From Gemmata sp051859125 (GTDB lineage: Bacteria > Planctomycetota > Planctomycetia > Gemmatales > Gemmataceae), in contig NZ_JBHYGG010000258.1 of assembly GCF_051859125.1 (NCBI RefSeq), positions 1 through 64,000 of the forward strand: a stretch of 64,000 nucleotides of DNA, given 5' to 3'. The notes beneath the pieces are model-generated. The model was not told where the DNA came from. It ran no database searches and saw only the letters and a program-made list of their open reading frames with translations. Every line of letters begins with the position of its first letter. Within the stretch, counting starts at the first letter, position 1. This document shows, in pieces, positions 49,417 to 57,179 of this stretch. Both the position numbers and the translations under genes were made by a program.

Positions 49417-49593
49417 TGGCATACTGGCTTTGTGCACCCCGAGGGCAAACCCCGCATCTACAACCGCTGGTGGCACATCACCCACCTCTACAAAATCCGC
49501 AGCAAGATCGCGGGCAAGACGTCGCGCCTGATTCTAAACCCCATCCAGGAAGTCCTTGCGAAGTTCGTCGACTGGTGGAACTACCACTTGGTC
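49417..49593 (+). pseudogene. Terminase-like N-terminal gene fragment
   Basis: About 59 residues from WHTGFVHPEGKP through RSKIAGKTSRLILNPIQEVL to WWNYHLV read as normal protein, then the frame becomes incoherent. The NPIQ...hydrophobic ending resembles the region just before the ATPase motif in phage terminase large subunits. Both ends are broken. The resemblance is weak, and no Walker motif remains. Confidence 0.35.
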
Positions 49594-49616
49594 CGTACAC
49601 ACACGGCGAACCTTTC

Positions 49617-49853
49617 AATTACTCACAACTCCCGAAGTCAACATTATGGCAGCATTTATGGCGGGAGATGCGGGCTGCAGGTCTTGAGGTTTACAGTCGC
49701 CTTCCGCCGCATTTCCCAGCGGATTTCGACCGCTCCGCCCGCCCGGACTTGTGGGTAATGACAAGATCGCGAACCCCAACGGCGTTCGCCGTAGTGAAGT
49801 GCGGCTATGGAATGGTTCAGGCGACGGAAGCCGTGGCGGTGACGGTCGCCTGA
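49617..49853 (+). pseudogene. Broken nuclease-like gene fragment
   Basis: About 78 residues (LWQHLWREMRAAGLEVYSRL, PADFDRSARPDLWVM, TPTAFAVVKCGYG) with normal protein composition and no start codon. The RPDLWVM...AFAVVKCG pattern is reminiscent of a degraded PD-(D/E)XK core, with Val in place of the acidic residue. The end is antisense to the IS66-like remnant. Speculative. Confidence 0.3.
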
Positions 49854-49993
49854 CGGCACCGTTGCAACAACCGCCGGCGCATCAGGTCACGAAGCGGTTT
49901 CAGCAGTGCGGTGGCTTGTCCCACCCAGTCGCCCAGTGTGTTCTCCGACACCTTGACCCCGCTCCGAGCGATGATTCCTTCCTGACGGGACAT
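49817..49993 (-). pseudogene. IS66-family transposase remnant
   Basis: A 58-codon fragment, MSRQEGIIARSGVKVSENTL then GDWVGQATALLKPLRDLMRR, which matches the conserved IS66 TnpC block upstream of the first catalytic Asp. The following ADETP region is lost and the frame degenerates. There is no TnpA, TnpB or terminal repeat. It marks an old insertion that also trimmed the neighbouring small membrane gene. Confidence 0.6.
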
Positions 49994-50127
49994 CGCCGCC
50001 ACTTTCCATGTGTGTCGGGAGCCTGAGCAACCCACCACCCCACAACCATGAACATGGTGATCCCGATCGCGACCAACGCCGTCCCGAGAAGATCGGCGCC
50101 GCCCTGAAACATCGCGCCGCACCTCAC
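49900..50127 (-). CDS. Small membrane protein, C-terminus probably replaced by IS66 remnant
   Basis: The first about 40 residues, FQGGADLLGTALVAIGITMF then MVVGWWVAQAPDTHGK, form one transmembrane segment; beyond about position 49994 the frame runs through IS66-derived DNA (to a stop at 49900). The GTG start at 50127 overlaps the preceding stop as GTGA; an internal ATG at 50112 is an alternative. It is the last of three small coupled genes on this strand. No function known. Confidence 0.4.
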   Translation of the reverse strand: MRCGAMFQGGADLLGTALVAIGITMFMVVGWWVAQAPDTHGKWRRCPVRKESSLGAGSRCRRTHWATGWDKPPHC

Positions 50128-50240
50128 TTCGTGATCATCACCGCCGCGAACATCCTGACGCCCACCACGATCGCGCCGAGAACCATGCCGATAAGCAGAA
50201 CTCCGAACGACAACAACCCGCCGTCATCGTCGGCCGGCAT
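50124..50240 (-). CDS. Very small membrane protein
   Basis: A 38-residue protein: acidic N-terminus MPADDDGG and one transmembrane helix (LLSFGVLLIGMVLGAIVVGV) ending MFAAVMITK. The start lies four bases after the upstream stop and its own stop overlaps the next start as GTGA. The coupled spacing on both sides argues for a real gene. Confidence 0.45.
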   Translation of the reverse strand: MPADDDGGLLSFGVLLIGMVLGAIVVGVRMFAAVMITK

Positions 50241-50244
50241 CCGC

Positions 50245-50451
50245 TCAACCGCCGCTTTCCGTCGGCCGATCGACGTGGCTCGCATTCGCCGCGATCCACT
50301 CGCCCGCGGTCGGTTGCACCTTGCGGAACTTCGCCGCCGAAGGAACCACCGCAACCTCCCAAAGTCGAGCGTTGCACGGGCATGTGATGCTTGCGAGCGT
50401 GAGGCTTAGGGCCGTTCGCCCGCACCCAGCACACCGCCACCCATTGACCAT
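50245..50451 (-). CDS. Small Cys-rich protein, zinc-ribbon-like
   Basis: A 68-residue protein with two Cys pairs (WRCAGCGR at 6-11 and ITCPCNARLW at about 23-32), which suggests a zinc ribbon, and a hydrophilic C-terminal half (KFRKVQPTAGEWIAANAS). GAGAGG lies about six bases before the ATG. It leads the three-gene small-protein unit. No family recognised. Confidence 0.5.
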   Translation of the reverse strand: MVNGWRCAGCGRTALSLTLASITCPCNARLWEVAVVPSAAKFRKVQPTAGEWIAANASHVDRPTESGG

Positions 50452-50613
50452 CTCGACCCTCTCATACGCTTGAAAACCTGCGCGAAAAAAAACGCATCGC
50501 TGGGCACACGGCACACAGAGGTTTTCCTCTTAAAACAACACCCCTCTCCCGAATCATTCTGATTTTTCTTATTCTTTCGGTCGCCCCAATCCGCCGTCAG
50601 TCTTAAAGGTCTT

Positions 50614-50859
50614 TCAAGAATAACACGACTTACAGAGTGAGCGAAGGTTGTCGGCCGAGTGTGATCCACCCACGGCCAGACGTTCGACGTGATCGACTTC
50701 CGTTGCCGCCGCGACTTCACCACGTTCAGCGCAGCCCTCGCACAACGGAACCTGCGAGAGTGGCCAGAGTAGCACCCGCTGCCAATCCCTCCCGTATCCG
50801 CGAGCGGATACGGGAGGGACGGCATTCGGGTTGTCGCCTCGCGTTACCCGGTCGAGTCT
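50614..50859 (-). pseudogene. HNH endonuclease, phage type, without a start codon
   Basis: An open frame of 81 residues reads VSARGYGRDWQRVLLW, VPLCEGCAERGEV, TEVDHVERLAVGG and SADNLRSLCKSCYS. This is the compact HNH nuclease often encoded beside phage terminases: two CxxC pairs, the VDH catalytic segment and the conserved Asn. The frame opens after a TGA at 50860-50862 and has no ATG or GTG before the domain, and it ends at CKSCYS where CHSRK is usual. It is probably a truncated relic. Confidence 0.6.
50787..50818. repeat. Perfect 15-bp palindrome inside the HNH reading frame
   Basis: Positions 50787-50801 are exactly complementary to 50804-50818 around a GA centre. It coincides with the codons for VSARGYGR, the conserved HNH start region. 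Confidence 0.8.
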
Positions 50860-51064
50860 TCAGGGGTGGGGGTCGTTAATGCATATAGAGGTTGTTTACG
50901 CCAACTACCGCCACTGACCATTTCAGCAACCGAAATGAACAGACTTGCGAGTGATGGTCTGCGACACGCGGGCAGATGTACGTATTACTCAAGCAGACAA
51001 GCCTGCCATTGGCTGGCTCGCATCGTCATTGCGGTCGTAATGCCGCGAGATAAGCTCTACCGAG
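50860..51064. other. AT-richer gene-free stretch
   Basis: Between the HNH relic and the glycosidase-like gene. No coherent frame or repeat is seen; composition shifts here from GC-rich to AT-richer. Confidence 0.4.
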
Positions 51065-52219
51065 CTAGGAATTTTGAAGAAATATTCTTCCGTCGATAGT
51101 CAGGCTGGAACCAGCATCGTCAGTTGTAAGCATATGTTGGCTATGGTTGTAGTTGTATGACCAGTAGACCGCTTCAACAATTAACGGGTCCGCATTAATT
51201 GCGTTCATCTGGGCTTTCAGAGCCGCGGAAACATCTATCTCAGTTGGAATGTGCGGCATACCAAATGAACCCAGAACTAGAGGCTTTCCGCCATGGCTGT
51301 TCGCCCATTTTACAAGGGGAAAGTAATCGGTATTATAAGCATTTTCGCTCGCCGTAAACAGGTTAAATCGCCATTCGTCTGTTGGGGCAGGGGTTGCGGT
51401 AAAAAATTCCTCAGCATAGTGGTGCGAAGTAAATCCGGCGGGGGTTACTTTTGCGTGCCCATGAACCCTCTTAATAGCATCGACAAACATGTCGTACACG
51501 CGAGCATATTCCTTGGCAGAAATAACAAGATCCGGCTCGTCGCCAAAAAAGAATGTTGAATCTGGAGGAAGTGTTTTTATCGAATCGCCGATCAGATTTC
51601 GATCTAGATCCTCTGCTGTAACCAGACCCGCTCTAGCACCGGCCATCTGGAAGAACGTGAGCCCGTTATCATCAACCCCCAATTTCGTTCCAAAGACTCT
51701 GAAGCCTTCAGTAGCGAATGGCTTGACAAAATGAATGATTACCGGTCCGGCTTTAGGAAGGTCGCTGGGCGGGAAGGCAACATCACGCAGATGTATCCAA
51801 TTTAAATTTGCATCTCTAATCTCGATTCGAATTTGTTCTGGAAATCCACATATCTTCTTATCACCATCTTGGCTACCACCAACTCGACGTGGGGTTAATT
51901 CTAAATAATTATATTGTTGAGCGGGATGGCGAGAAGGTCTTGATGGCAGCTTAAACTGAAACCATTGATCCGAGCTTGTTGGGGGCTGCAATACACTTGA
52001 CCAGGCCGTATCAGGAGATCCGTCATTAATATTTCCGAGATTAAAATTACCAGATGGCTCGATACTGGACGCTTCATATCCATGACCATCAAACGGTTTG
52101 TAATTATAATGGAAATGGACATATTGCCGTCGCTGACCCGGGATTATATCAAAACGCTGCAATCGAATTCCAAGATCAGGTGTCTGTTCACTATTAGCCC
52201 AGGCGGCGAATTTTGACAT
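51065..52219 (-). CDS. Glycoside-hydrolase-like protein with discoidin-like module, atypical base composition
   Basis: A 384-aa protein that is strikingly AT-richer than everything around it. Residues about 25-175 look like an F5/8 type C (discoidin) sugar-binding module (EASSIEPSGNFNLGNINDGS, DTAWSSVLQPP, WFQFKLP, EQIRIEIRD). The remainder resembles a TIM-barrel glycoside hydrolase, with FFFGDEPDLVISAKEYARVY, VTPAGFTSHHYAEEFFTATP and KPLVLGSFGMPHIPTE. No signal peptide is seen. The ATG at 52219 has GAGGAG five bases upstream. Recent transfer is likely. The module and enzyme assignments are by pattern only; substrate unknown. Confidence 0.6.
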   Translation of the reverse strand: MSKFAAWANSEQTPDLGIRLQRFDIIPGQRRQYVHFHYNYKPFDGHGYEASSIEPSGNFNLGNINDGSPDTAWSSVLQPPTSSDQWFQFKLPSRPSRHPAQQYNYLELTPRRVGGSQDGDKKICGFPEQIRIEIRDANLNWIHLRDVAFPPSDLPKAGPVIIHFVKPFATEGFRVFGTKLGVDDNGLTFFQMAGARAGLVTAEDLDRNLIGDSIKTLPPDSTFFFGDEPDLVISAKEYARVYDMFVDAIKRVHGHAKVTPAGFTSHHYAEEFFTATPAPTDEWRFNLFTASENAYNTDYFPLVKWANSHGGKPLVLGSFGMPHIPTEIDVSAALKAQMNAINADPLIVEAVYWSYNYNHSQHMLTTDDAGSSLTIDGRIFLQNS

Positions 52220-52547
52220 GACTCTCCTCAACTAAGCAAAAAAATTAGTCAACTTCTCGCAACACACAAGCCTTGCGGTGACGAAATCGGAAAATAATCC
52301 CTTTCCAACATCGCTCACTCCAAAACTCATCCTCATCGAGAGTACTGGCTCGGATAGTTGTTGAGAAGTATTTTTTTCAAAAAATTACACGACCACGATT
52401 TGACGAATGACACGAATTCGCGATTCAGGGCCTGACCGACGTGGCTGCGATAACCAGGAAAAGGATAACAGTATTCGTCTATGGAAGAAACTTGGTTCTG
52501 CTATGAACTGTTCCGGTCGGCAGGCGCCTCGCGTGAAGTGGGGCACT
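52220..52547. other. AT-rich intergenic region
   Basis: About 330 bases with several A/T runs (for instance near 52366-52385), flanking the atypical 51065-52219 gene. The promoter of that gene should lie here. No gene is seen. The composition changes back to GC-rich near 52490. Confidence 0.5.
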
Positions 52548-52619
52548 GTGGCGACCCAGCGTTCCAAGAAGCGGCCGGAGATCGTCCGGCAGTTCGCCGC
52601 GTAGTTGTAGGAGCTGCGC

Positions 52620-52922
52620 TTGACCCGGGGGATGACCCAGGCCGACCTGGCCCAGAAGGCGGACATCTCCCCGACCTACGTGTCCGAGTTGGAGAATGCG
52701 GACTCGACGCCCGGGATCGACCTCATCGACCGGCTGGCCCGGGCCCTCGGCGTGGAAGCGGCCGAGCTGCTCCCGGTCAAGGGAATCGATCCGCTGCCCG
52801 CGTTGAAGGAGCAAGCCGGGGACCTGTTCGGCAAGCTCCTGGCCTCCGGTGACAAGGAGACCTTCCTCAAGATGAACCCGCTGCCCGCTCTTCTGGTGGA
52901 GGAGCGGTCCCGACGCGGCTGA
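52620..52922 (+). CDS. XRE-family transcriptional regulator, TTG start, N-terminus cut by two amber codons
   Basis: A 100-aa helix-turn-helix regulator: GMTQADLAQKADISPTYVSE then ENADSTPGIDLIDRLARALG, a full Cro/CI-type HTH, and a C-terminal tail. The TTG start is supported by TAGGAG six bases upstream. The same frame upstream (from GTG at 52548) encodes a matching N-terminus, RSKKRPEIVRQFAA, interrupted by TAG at 52602 and TAG at 52608, so the gene was once longer by about 24 codons. The 3' end overlaps a convergent Myb/SANT-like gene by 56 bases. It may regulate the island. Confidence 0.65.
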   Translation: MTRGMTQADLAQKADISPTYVSELENADSTPGIDLIDRLARALGVEAAELLPVKGIDPLPALKEQAGDLFGKLLASGDKETFLKMNPLPALLVEERSRRG

Positions 52923-53079
52923 ATGTCGTGCGGGGGGACCGCAGCCCGATGCGCCGGGCCTGGCTGGTCACGGAGTCGGCGGTGCGGAAGAGCCTCTCGG
53001 CGACCCAGCGCCCGCCCCGTGTTGCGTAGTACCGGGACAGCAGGTCGATCTCGGCACGGGTCCACACGCGTTCTCGCAC
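52867..53079 (-). CDS. Small Myb/SANT-like DNA-binding protein
   Basis: A 70-aa protein with WTRAEIDLLSRYYATRGGRW then VAERLFRTADSVTSQARRIG, a tri-helical Myb/SANT-like or GcrA-like pattern: an initial W-T-x-x-E, and the TADSVTSQARRIGL recognition helix. The C-terminal 20 residues are unstructured. It overlaps the convergent XRE gene by 56 bases. Such small proteins are frequent on mobile elements as regulators. Confidence 0.6.
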   Translation of the reverse strand: MRERVWTRAEIDLLSRYYATRGGRWVAERLFRTADSVTSQARRIGLRSPRTTFSRVGTAPPPEERAAGSS

Positions 53080-53252
53080 ACGTCACCTCGGCTCGCGGGG
53101 TCGCCGTCGCTTGTGGGGTCGGCCGACCCGATAACTCACTTCACGCCCCCCGCCGGATCGTGCGCTGTTTCTCCCGACCCCGTCGGACCCGTCCTTGTCG
53201 GTTCGCGGTCGGGCCGGTCCCGCCGCCCACCCGGGCCCCCGGCCCCGTGGGG

Positions 53253-54293
53253 TCAGAAGTACCCGAGGTTGAAGGCCAGCCGCAGCCCGGCGGTCTTGGT
53301 GATGAGGTACCGCTGGAGGTGGCCGAGCCGGCCCCCGACGAGCTGGCTGAGGGTGAAGAGCTGCTCCCAGAACACGTGACGAACTCGGCGCGCGTGGCCG
53401 GGCCGGAGCAGCCGGAAGAAGTGCTCGAAGGTGTCGTTCTCCGCACCGAGGCGGGTCAGGTTGACGAAGAACGGTTGCGTGTTCGGTCCGTCGAGGCGGG
53501 CCATGGTTTCCGCGAACCGCACGTTCCGGAAGAGCTGGTACTCGATCCGGTCCGCGGCCGCCACCTTCGCGTCGTCGAGCATCACCAGGGCGGGGTCGGA
53601 GTAGATGCCGACCAGTTCGTCGAGGGTGAGCGACTGCGCATCTTTCCTGGGTCCGCGGGCGTACACCGGGTTCGCGCTGGTGAACTTCGCCTCGCACAGC
53701 AGCAGCCACTCGCCGGGGAGGTGGAGGGCGATGTCGGGCTCGGTCATCGGCCGCTTCACCGGGAGAGCCGTCTCGAAGCGCTCCCGGGCCGCGATCAACA
53801 GGTCCCACGGCTCCAGCGTGTCTCCGGTCATCTCGAGCCCCCAGAGGAACAGGCGCGGCTCTCGAACAACCTCCGTCCCGGTGAAGAGGCTGGCCACGAG
53901 GTGGAGGGCGCCGGCCTCCTGAAACGAGCGGAACACGTTGAAGGTGATCGCGTCCTCGCCGCGCTCGTTCCCGAAGCGGCCCGACTCGAACTTGAACTCG
54001 TGCCTCATCACCCCGTGGGTCAGCAGTTCGGGGGAGACGATGGTGTTTCGCCCGGGGTCGCGGTACGAGTAGGTGCCGGACTTGTGGACGCGGATGCCGT
54101 GGTCGGGGCACGCGTCCCCCCGGAACCCGTGCCGGGTCGGGGGTCGGAGGAACCACTTGCAGCCCTTCACGAAGCAGCGGATGCGCTCCGGCGGGCCGGG
54201 GTGGAGCTGGACGTGGGGGTTCAGATCGAACGCGCCGTACGGGAGCGAACTGAAGTTCGGTACGCCGGCCCGCCGGGTCGTTGCATCACTCAC
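53253..54293 (-). CDS. Zinc-finger and PD-(D/E)XK nuclease-like protein
   Basis: A 346-aa protein. A Cys/His cluster at about 40-70 (CFVKGC, then DACPDHGIRVH) suggests a zinc finger. The middle carries EPDIALHLPGEWLLLCEAKF, which fits a PD-(D/E)XK core: Asp, about 12 residues, then Glu-x-Lys. C-terminal residues are helical (HFFRLLRPGHARRVRHVFWE). No restriction-methylation or helicase partner is adjacent. Members of this fold include restriction, repair and mobile-element nucleases. The ATG start is consistent with the conserved-looking N-terminus. The nuclease call is by motif only. Confidence 0.65.
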   Translation of the reverse strand: MSDATTRRAGVPNFSSLPYGAFDLNPHVQLHPGPPERIRCFVKGCKWFLRPPTRHGFRGDACPDHGIRVHKSGTYSYRDPGRNTIVSPELLTHGVMRHEFKFESGRFGNERGEDAITFNVFRSFQEAGALHLVASLFTGTEVVREPRLFLWGLEMTGDTLEPWDLLIAARERFETALPVKRPMTEPDIALHLPGEWLLLCEAKFTSANPVYARGPRKDAQSLTLDELVGIYSDPALVMLDDAKVAAADRIEYQLFRNVRFAETMARLDGPNTQPFFVNLTRLGAENDTFEHFFRLLRPGHARRVRHVFWEQLFTLSQLVGGRLGHLQRYLITKTAGLRLAFNLGYF

Positions 54294-54872
54294 GCGTTAC
54301 CTCCGTGGCCTGGGGATGAATAACGAGAGCGGGCCCGGATGGTTCCGGGCCTGCCCTGAAGGTCGGGTCGGGTCGTCGGAAAATCAGGCCGCCGTCGCGA
54401 CCTCCGGGGCGAGGTCCACGGCCGCTGTGGCCGGTGAGCGGGGTGCCGCCGTCCCCCTCCGGCAAGTGGAGGGCGTCTTCGTGGTGGAAGCCGGTGGCGG
54501 TGATCGCCTCGGCCGCGGTGCCGGGCTGCCGCGCCGGAGAACGTCCTCGCCGCGCTGTCGTTCGTGATCACCGCGTCGTGGGCCATCGGTTGCTTTTGTG
54601 GGAAAAGACGTCGCGATCCGGCCGACGATTCTGAGCGGCCCGGTTCCGTCCCCTCCCGGTTCCCGTGGGAAAAATGGGGCTCGCTCCATGCGGGGACAAG
54701 AAAGTCGATTTTTCAGGGGTTCCGGATTGCCCGATCCGGGCCGGGGTGAAACCGATCGATCGGTTTGCCGCTCTCGGTCCAGGCCGTTCGCGCGGCGCCC
54801 GACTTGGTCTTCTCCATAAGGCCCGGTCGGAGCGACCTCGCCGCCGACATCGGCGGCGAGGTGAATGCGGGG
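54294..54872. other. Gene-free region between island genes
   Basis: About 580 bases. Frames across it are Arg/Pro/Thr-rich and switch phase, with no supported start and ribosome binding site. A short palindrome GCCGCCGACATCGGCGGC lies at about 54840. It may hold decayed genes and the end of the minus-strand transcript of the next unit. Confidence 0.45.
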
Positions 54873-55463
54873 TCACATCAGGTGGTCGAGGTCCGCCTCC
54901 TCGGCCTCGTCCTCGGGGCCCGCGGCCACCGGCTGGGGGGCCTTGCCCTTCCGGCGGCGGCCGGTGGGGGCCTCCGCGGCGGGGGACTCGGGGGGCGGCC
55001 CGCCGTCGTCCAGGTGGGTCAGGAAGCTCATCTCCTCGACCGGGAAGTCTGAGCGATCGCCAGCTGCCCGGGACCCGCCGTGGCTCCAGTTCACGCACCG
55101 CTCCTTGGCGGTCACGATCGAGAACTCCTCGGGCCGGCCCGGGGGGAAGTAGGTGTCCTGCGGCCTGGTGAAACGCCGCTGGTACTCCCGGTGGACCATC
55201 TCCGGGGTGACGGTCACGTTCTTCCCCTTCGACCGGAGGAAGGCCGTCGCCTCCTCCGCCTTCTGGCGGAAGAACGCGTCCGGGTCGGCCGGGATGACCC
55301 GCTTCCGGTCGTGGTGGTCGCCGCCGGACACGTGGAGGAACCACTGCCCGTCGTGGTCGAGGACGGCGTTGCCACCCTCGTCCCGGAGCGGACGGCCGTC
55401 CTTGCCCAGTTTGGCGAGCTGGCAACGGCGGTTGAGGGTGCGGACCCGGTAGCTCTTCGTCAT
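54873..55463 (-). CDS. Mobile-element-type protein of unknown function
   Basis: A 196-aa hydrophilic protein: N-terminus TKSYRVRTLNRRCQLAKLG, middle FRQKAEEATAFLRSKGKNVT and TRPQDTYFPPGRPEEFSIV, and an acidic C-terminal tail (EDEAEEADLDHLM). ATG at 55463 with AGGAG seven bases upstream; the longer open frame is rejected as Arg-rich. It is the last gene of a minus-strand run of seven. No family is recognised. Confidence 0.65.
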   Translation of the reverse strand: MTKSYRVRTLNRRCQLAKLGKDGRPLRDEGGNAVLDHDGQWFLHVSGGDHHDRKRVIPADPDAFFRQKAEEATAFLRSKGKNVTVTPEMVHREYQRRFTRPQDTYFPPGRPEEFSIVTAKERCVNWSHGGSRAAGDRSDFPVEEMSFLTHLDDGGPPPESPAAEAPTGRRRKGKAPQPVAAGPEDEAEEADLDHLM

Positions 55464-55646
55464 CGTGAGGCTCCTGTGGTGCCGACGGGAAGGCGGTCGG
55501 CGGCGCCGTGTGTGGAGTTGCGAACCGGGGCGGCGAGCGCGGTCGCCCGCCGCCCGACCGGGGTACACCCGCGGGGATTTTGACGCTGGCTTGCGATCTG
55601 GGGAGGCGGTGGGTCGCCGTCCCGGACCCCCGAACGGCGGGGGAAG

Positions 55647-56012
55647 TCACCTGGGGAACGCACCGACCACGTCGTCCGCCCCCTCCTCGGTGACCAGGAT
55701 GGCCGCCCACACCTCGGGCTCGGTGAGGGCCCACCCCTCGTGCGGGAGGGCGGCGATCAGGTCGAACTTGAGTCGCTGGTAGATGAGCAGGGCCCGGTCG
55801 TCGTCCTTCAGGACGTCGGCCGCGAGGGCGAGAGCGAACTGGGCCGGCCCGCTGCCGGGGTACCCCCACTCGAATCCGGTGGGCGAGTGCGACCGCAGGT
55901 CGAGTCTCGGGTTGAGTGGACGGGGTGGTTCGTCCGTTTCGATCACGTTGACGACGGCATCGCCGCGTCCGTTGCCGTCACGGTTCGTGCGGAATCCGAC
56001 GTAGCTCTTCAC
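55647..56012 (-). CDS. DUF6166-like protein
   Basis: A 121-aa protein beginning VKSYVGFRTN, with PRLDLRSHSPTGFEWGYPGS, then GPAQFALALAADVLKDDDRA and LIYQRLKFDLIAALP. This is the pattern I know from DUF6166 proteins on bacterial plasmids and integrative elements. The GTG start has AAAGGAG about five bases upstream. Role unknown. It is part of the minus-strand run. Confidence 0.7.
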   Translation of the reverse strand: MKSYVGFRTNRDGNGRGDAVVNVIETDEPPRPLNPRLDLRSHSPTGFEWGYPGSGPAQFALALAADVLKDDDRALLIYQRLKFDLIAALPHEGWALTEPEVWAAILVTEEGADDVVGAFPR

Positions 56013-56206
56013 AGTGGCTCCTTTGGTGGAATGAGGTCGCGAACTTCTCGTGCATGTGGCCGCGGTGCTGCCGGGGCTCACGGTGGGAGCCCTGTGCTTG
56101 CCGCATGGGATCGTGACGGGGGTGGCGAGCCGAGATGACGAACGTGGCTCGAACTGCTCGAGGAAATCTCGCCGGTGTCGTGTCGCTTCGTGACGACTTC
56201 TCTCGG

Positions 56207-56581
56207 TCAATCCTCGTCGGGAAGCAGCACGGTGATGACCGGTTCGCCTTCATCTCCGGGGTGGCACAGGGCTTTTAGCTTCACGGGCCGTGGCTCGGCG
56301 TTGTCGTTGCGAGCGAAGACGGTGTAGAGGAGGAAATCGCCCTCGGGTGAGCGAGCGATTGCGAACCGCAGCATCCACAGGACGTCCCAGGCCCGGCCGC
56401 GTTCGTCCTGGCCGATCACCCCGTCGGGAACGCGGATGTGTCGCTCGAAAACTGCGTGGGTCACCGCCGTCGGGTACGTGATCCCCGCCTCTTTCGCGGT
56501 GGCGGTCACGTCCACCAGCACGCCGTCGGCGATGGCCTGGGCACGGGTGTACCGGTAGATCAGTTCGGCTTCCTCGAACAT
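56207..56581 (-). CDS. DUF6573-like protein
   Basis: A 124-aa protein: ELIYRYTRAQAIADGVLVDV, TATAKEAGITYPTAVTHAVF, GRAWDVLWMLRFAI, and the ending PGDEGEPVITVLLPDED. This layout is characteristic of DUF6573, a family found on plasmids and conjugative elements next to replication or transfer genes. Its start overlaps the end of the next upstream gene by 22 bases. Function unknown. Confidence 0.75.
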   Translation of the reverse strand: MFEEAELIYRYTRAQAIADGVLVDVTATAKEAGITYPTAVTHAVFERHIRVPDGVIGQDERGRAWDVLWMLRFAIARSPEGDFLLYTVFARNDNAEPRPVKLKALCHPGDEGEPVITVLLPDED

Positions 56582-57174
56582 GGCATCTCCTGATTTTCGG
56601 GTGGATTTTCAAACAGGGTGAGTTGTCGCGGTCGTTGCGGGAGGTCGATGAACTCCTTCCCCTTCGCCACTCGCCAGAAGCGACCGGGATCGAGTTTCAG
56701 TCGAAGACGGATCGCCCGAACATCATCCGTGGTGATGGTCCGGAGAAAATCTCGCTTGGTCGAACGACTGGCTCGGGTGACGAGCGGGCGGTGCTTCTTG
56801 CCCAGGATCCGTTTCAACTCGCGTCGCTGCTCGACTCGGCGGTTGTAAGGGCTGGTCGATTTGTAGGAGTACAGGATTCGATACGGGTGAACGGGGTCGT
56901 CTTGTGCGAGTGGCAACACGCCCAGGAATCGACCCCAACTCTTGTGTTTGGCTGCGGAATGAGCCTCACCCATGGTTGCGATCACCGTGACGTATTCCCA
57001 CTCGTTGCGGCAGATCGGGCAGCGGCGAATGCTCTCTTCGGTCCACACGCGGCCGAGTTTGGCATCCGTCAGGAAATCGCGGATGTTGAGGTTCTCGAGA
57101 GCGGCCTCGGCAAGAGTTTGGCGGTTTGTCGGGGTGGGGCTATCGCGGCTGTGATGTGAGACATCGAGGTTCAT
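56560..57174 (-). CDS. Cys-pair protein of unknown function on the mobile-element run
   Basis: A 204-aa protein with a single CPIC pair in SIRRCPICRNEWEYVTVIAT and a strongly basic middle (SPYNRRVEQRRELKRILGKK, ASRSTKRDFLRTI), in keeping with nucleic-acid binding. ATG at 57174 is chosen; the upstream open frame is antisense-like. It overlaps the DUF6573-like gene by 22 bases and follows the next gene by five bases, so the three are cotranscribed. Confidence 0.6.
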   Translation of the reverse strand: MNLDVSHHSRDSPTPTNRQTLAEAALENLNIRDFLTDAKLGRVWTEESIRRCPICRNEWEYVTVIATMGEAHSAAKHKSWGRFLGVLPLAQDDPVHPYRILYSYKSTSPYNRRVEQRRELKRILGKKHRPLVTRASRSTKRDFLRTITTDDVRAIRLRLKLDPGRFWRVAKGKEFIDLPQRPRQLTLFENPPENQEMPCSRKPN

Positions 57175-57179
57175 GGTGT

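Noticed and set aside
49817..50122. Functional IS66 element
   Set aside because: Only one conserved block of the transposase remains; no accessory genes or terminal repeats.
54384..54689. Possible small gene in the 54294-54872 gap
   Set aside because: Composition is Arg/Pro/Thr-rich, no ribosome binding site, and the plausible sequence would need a frameshift.
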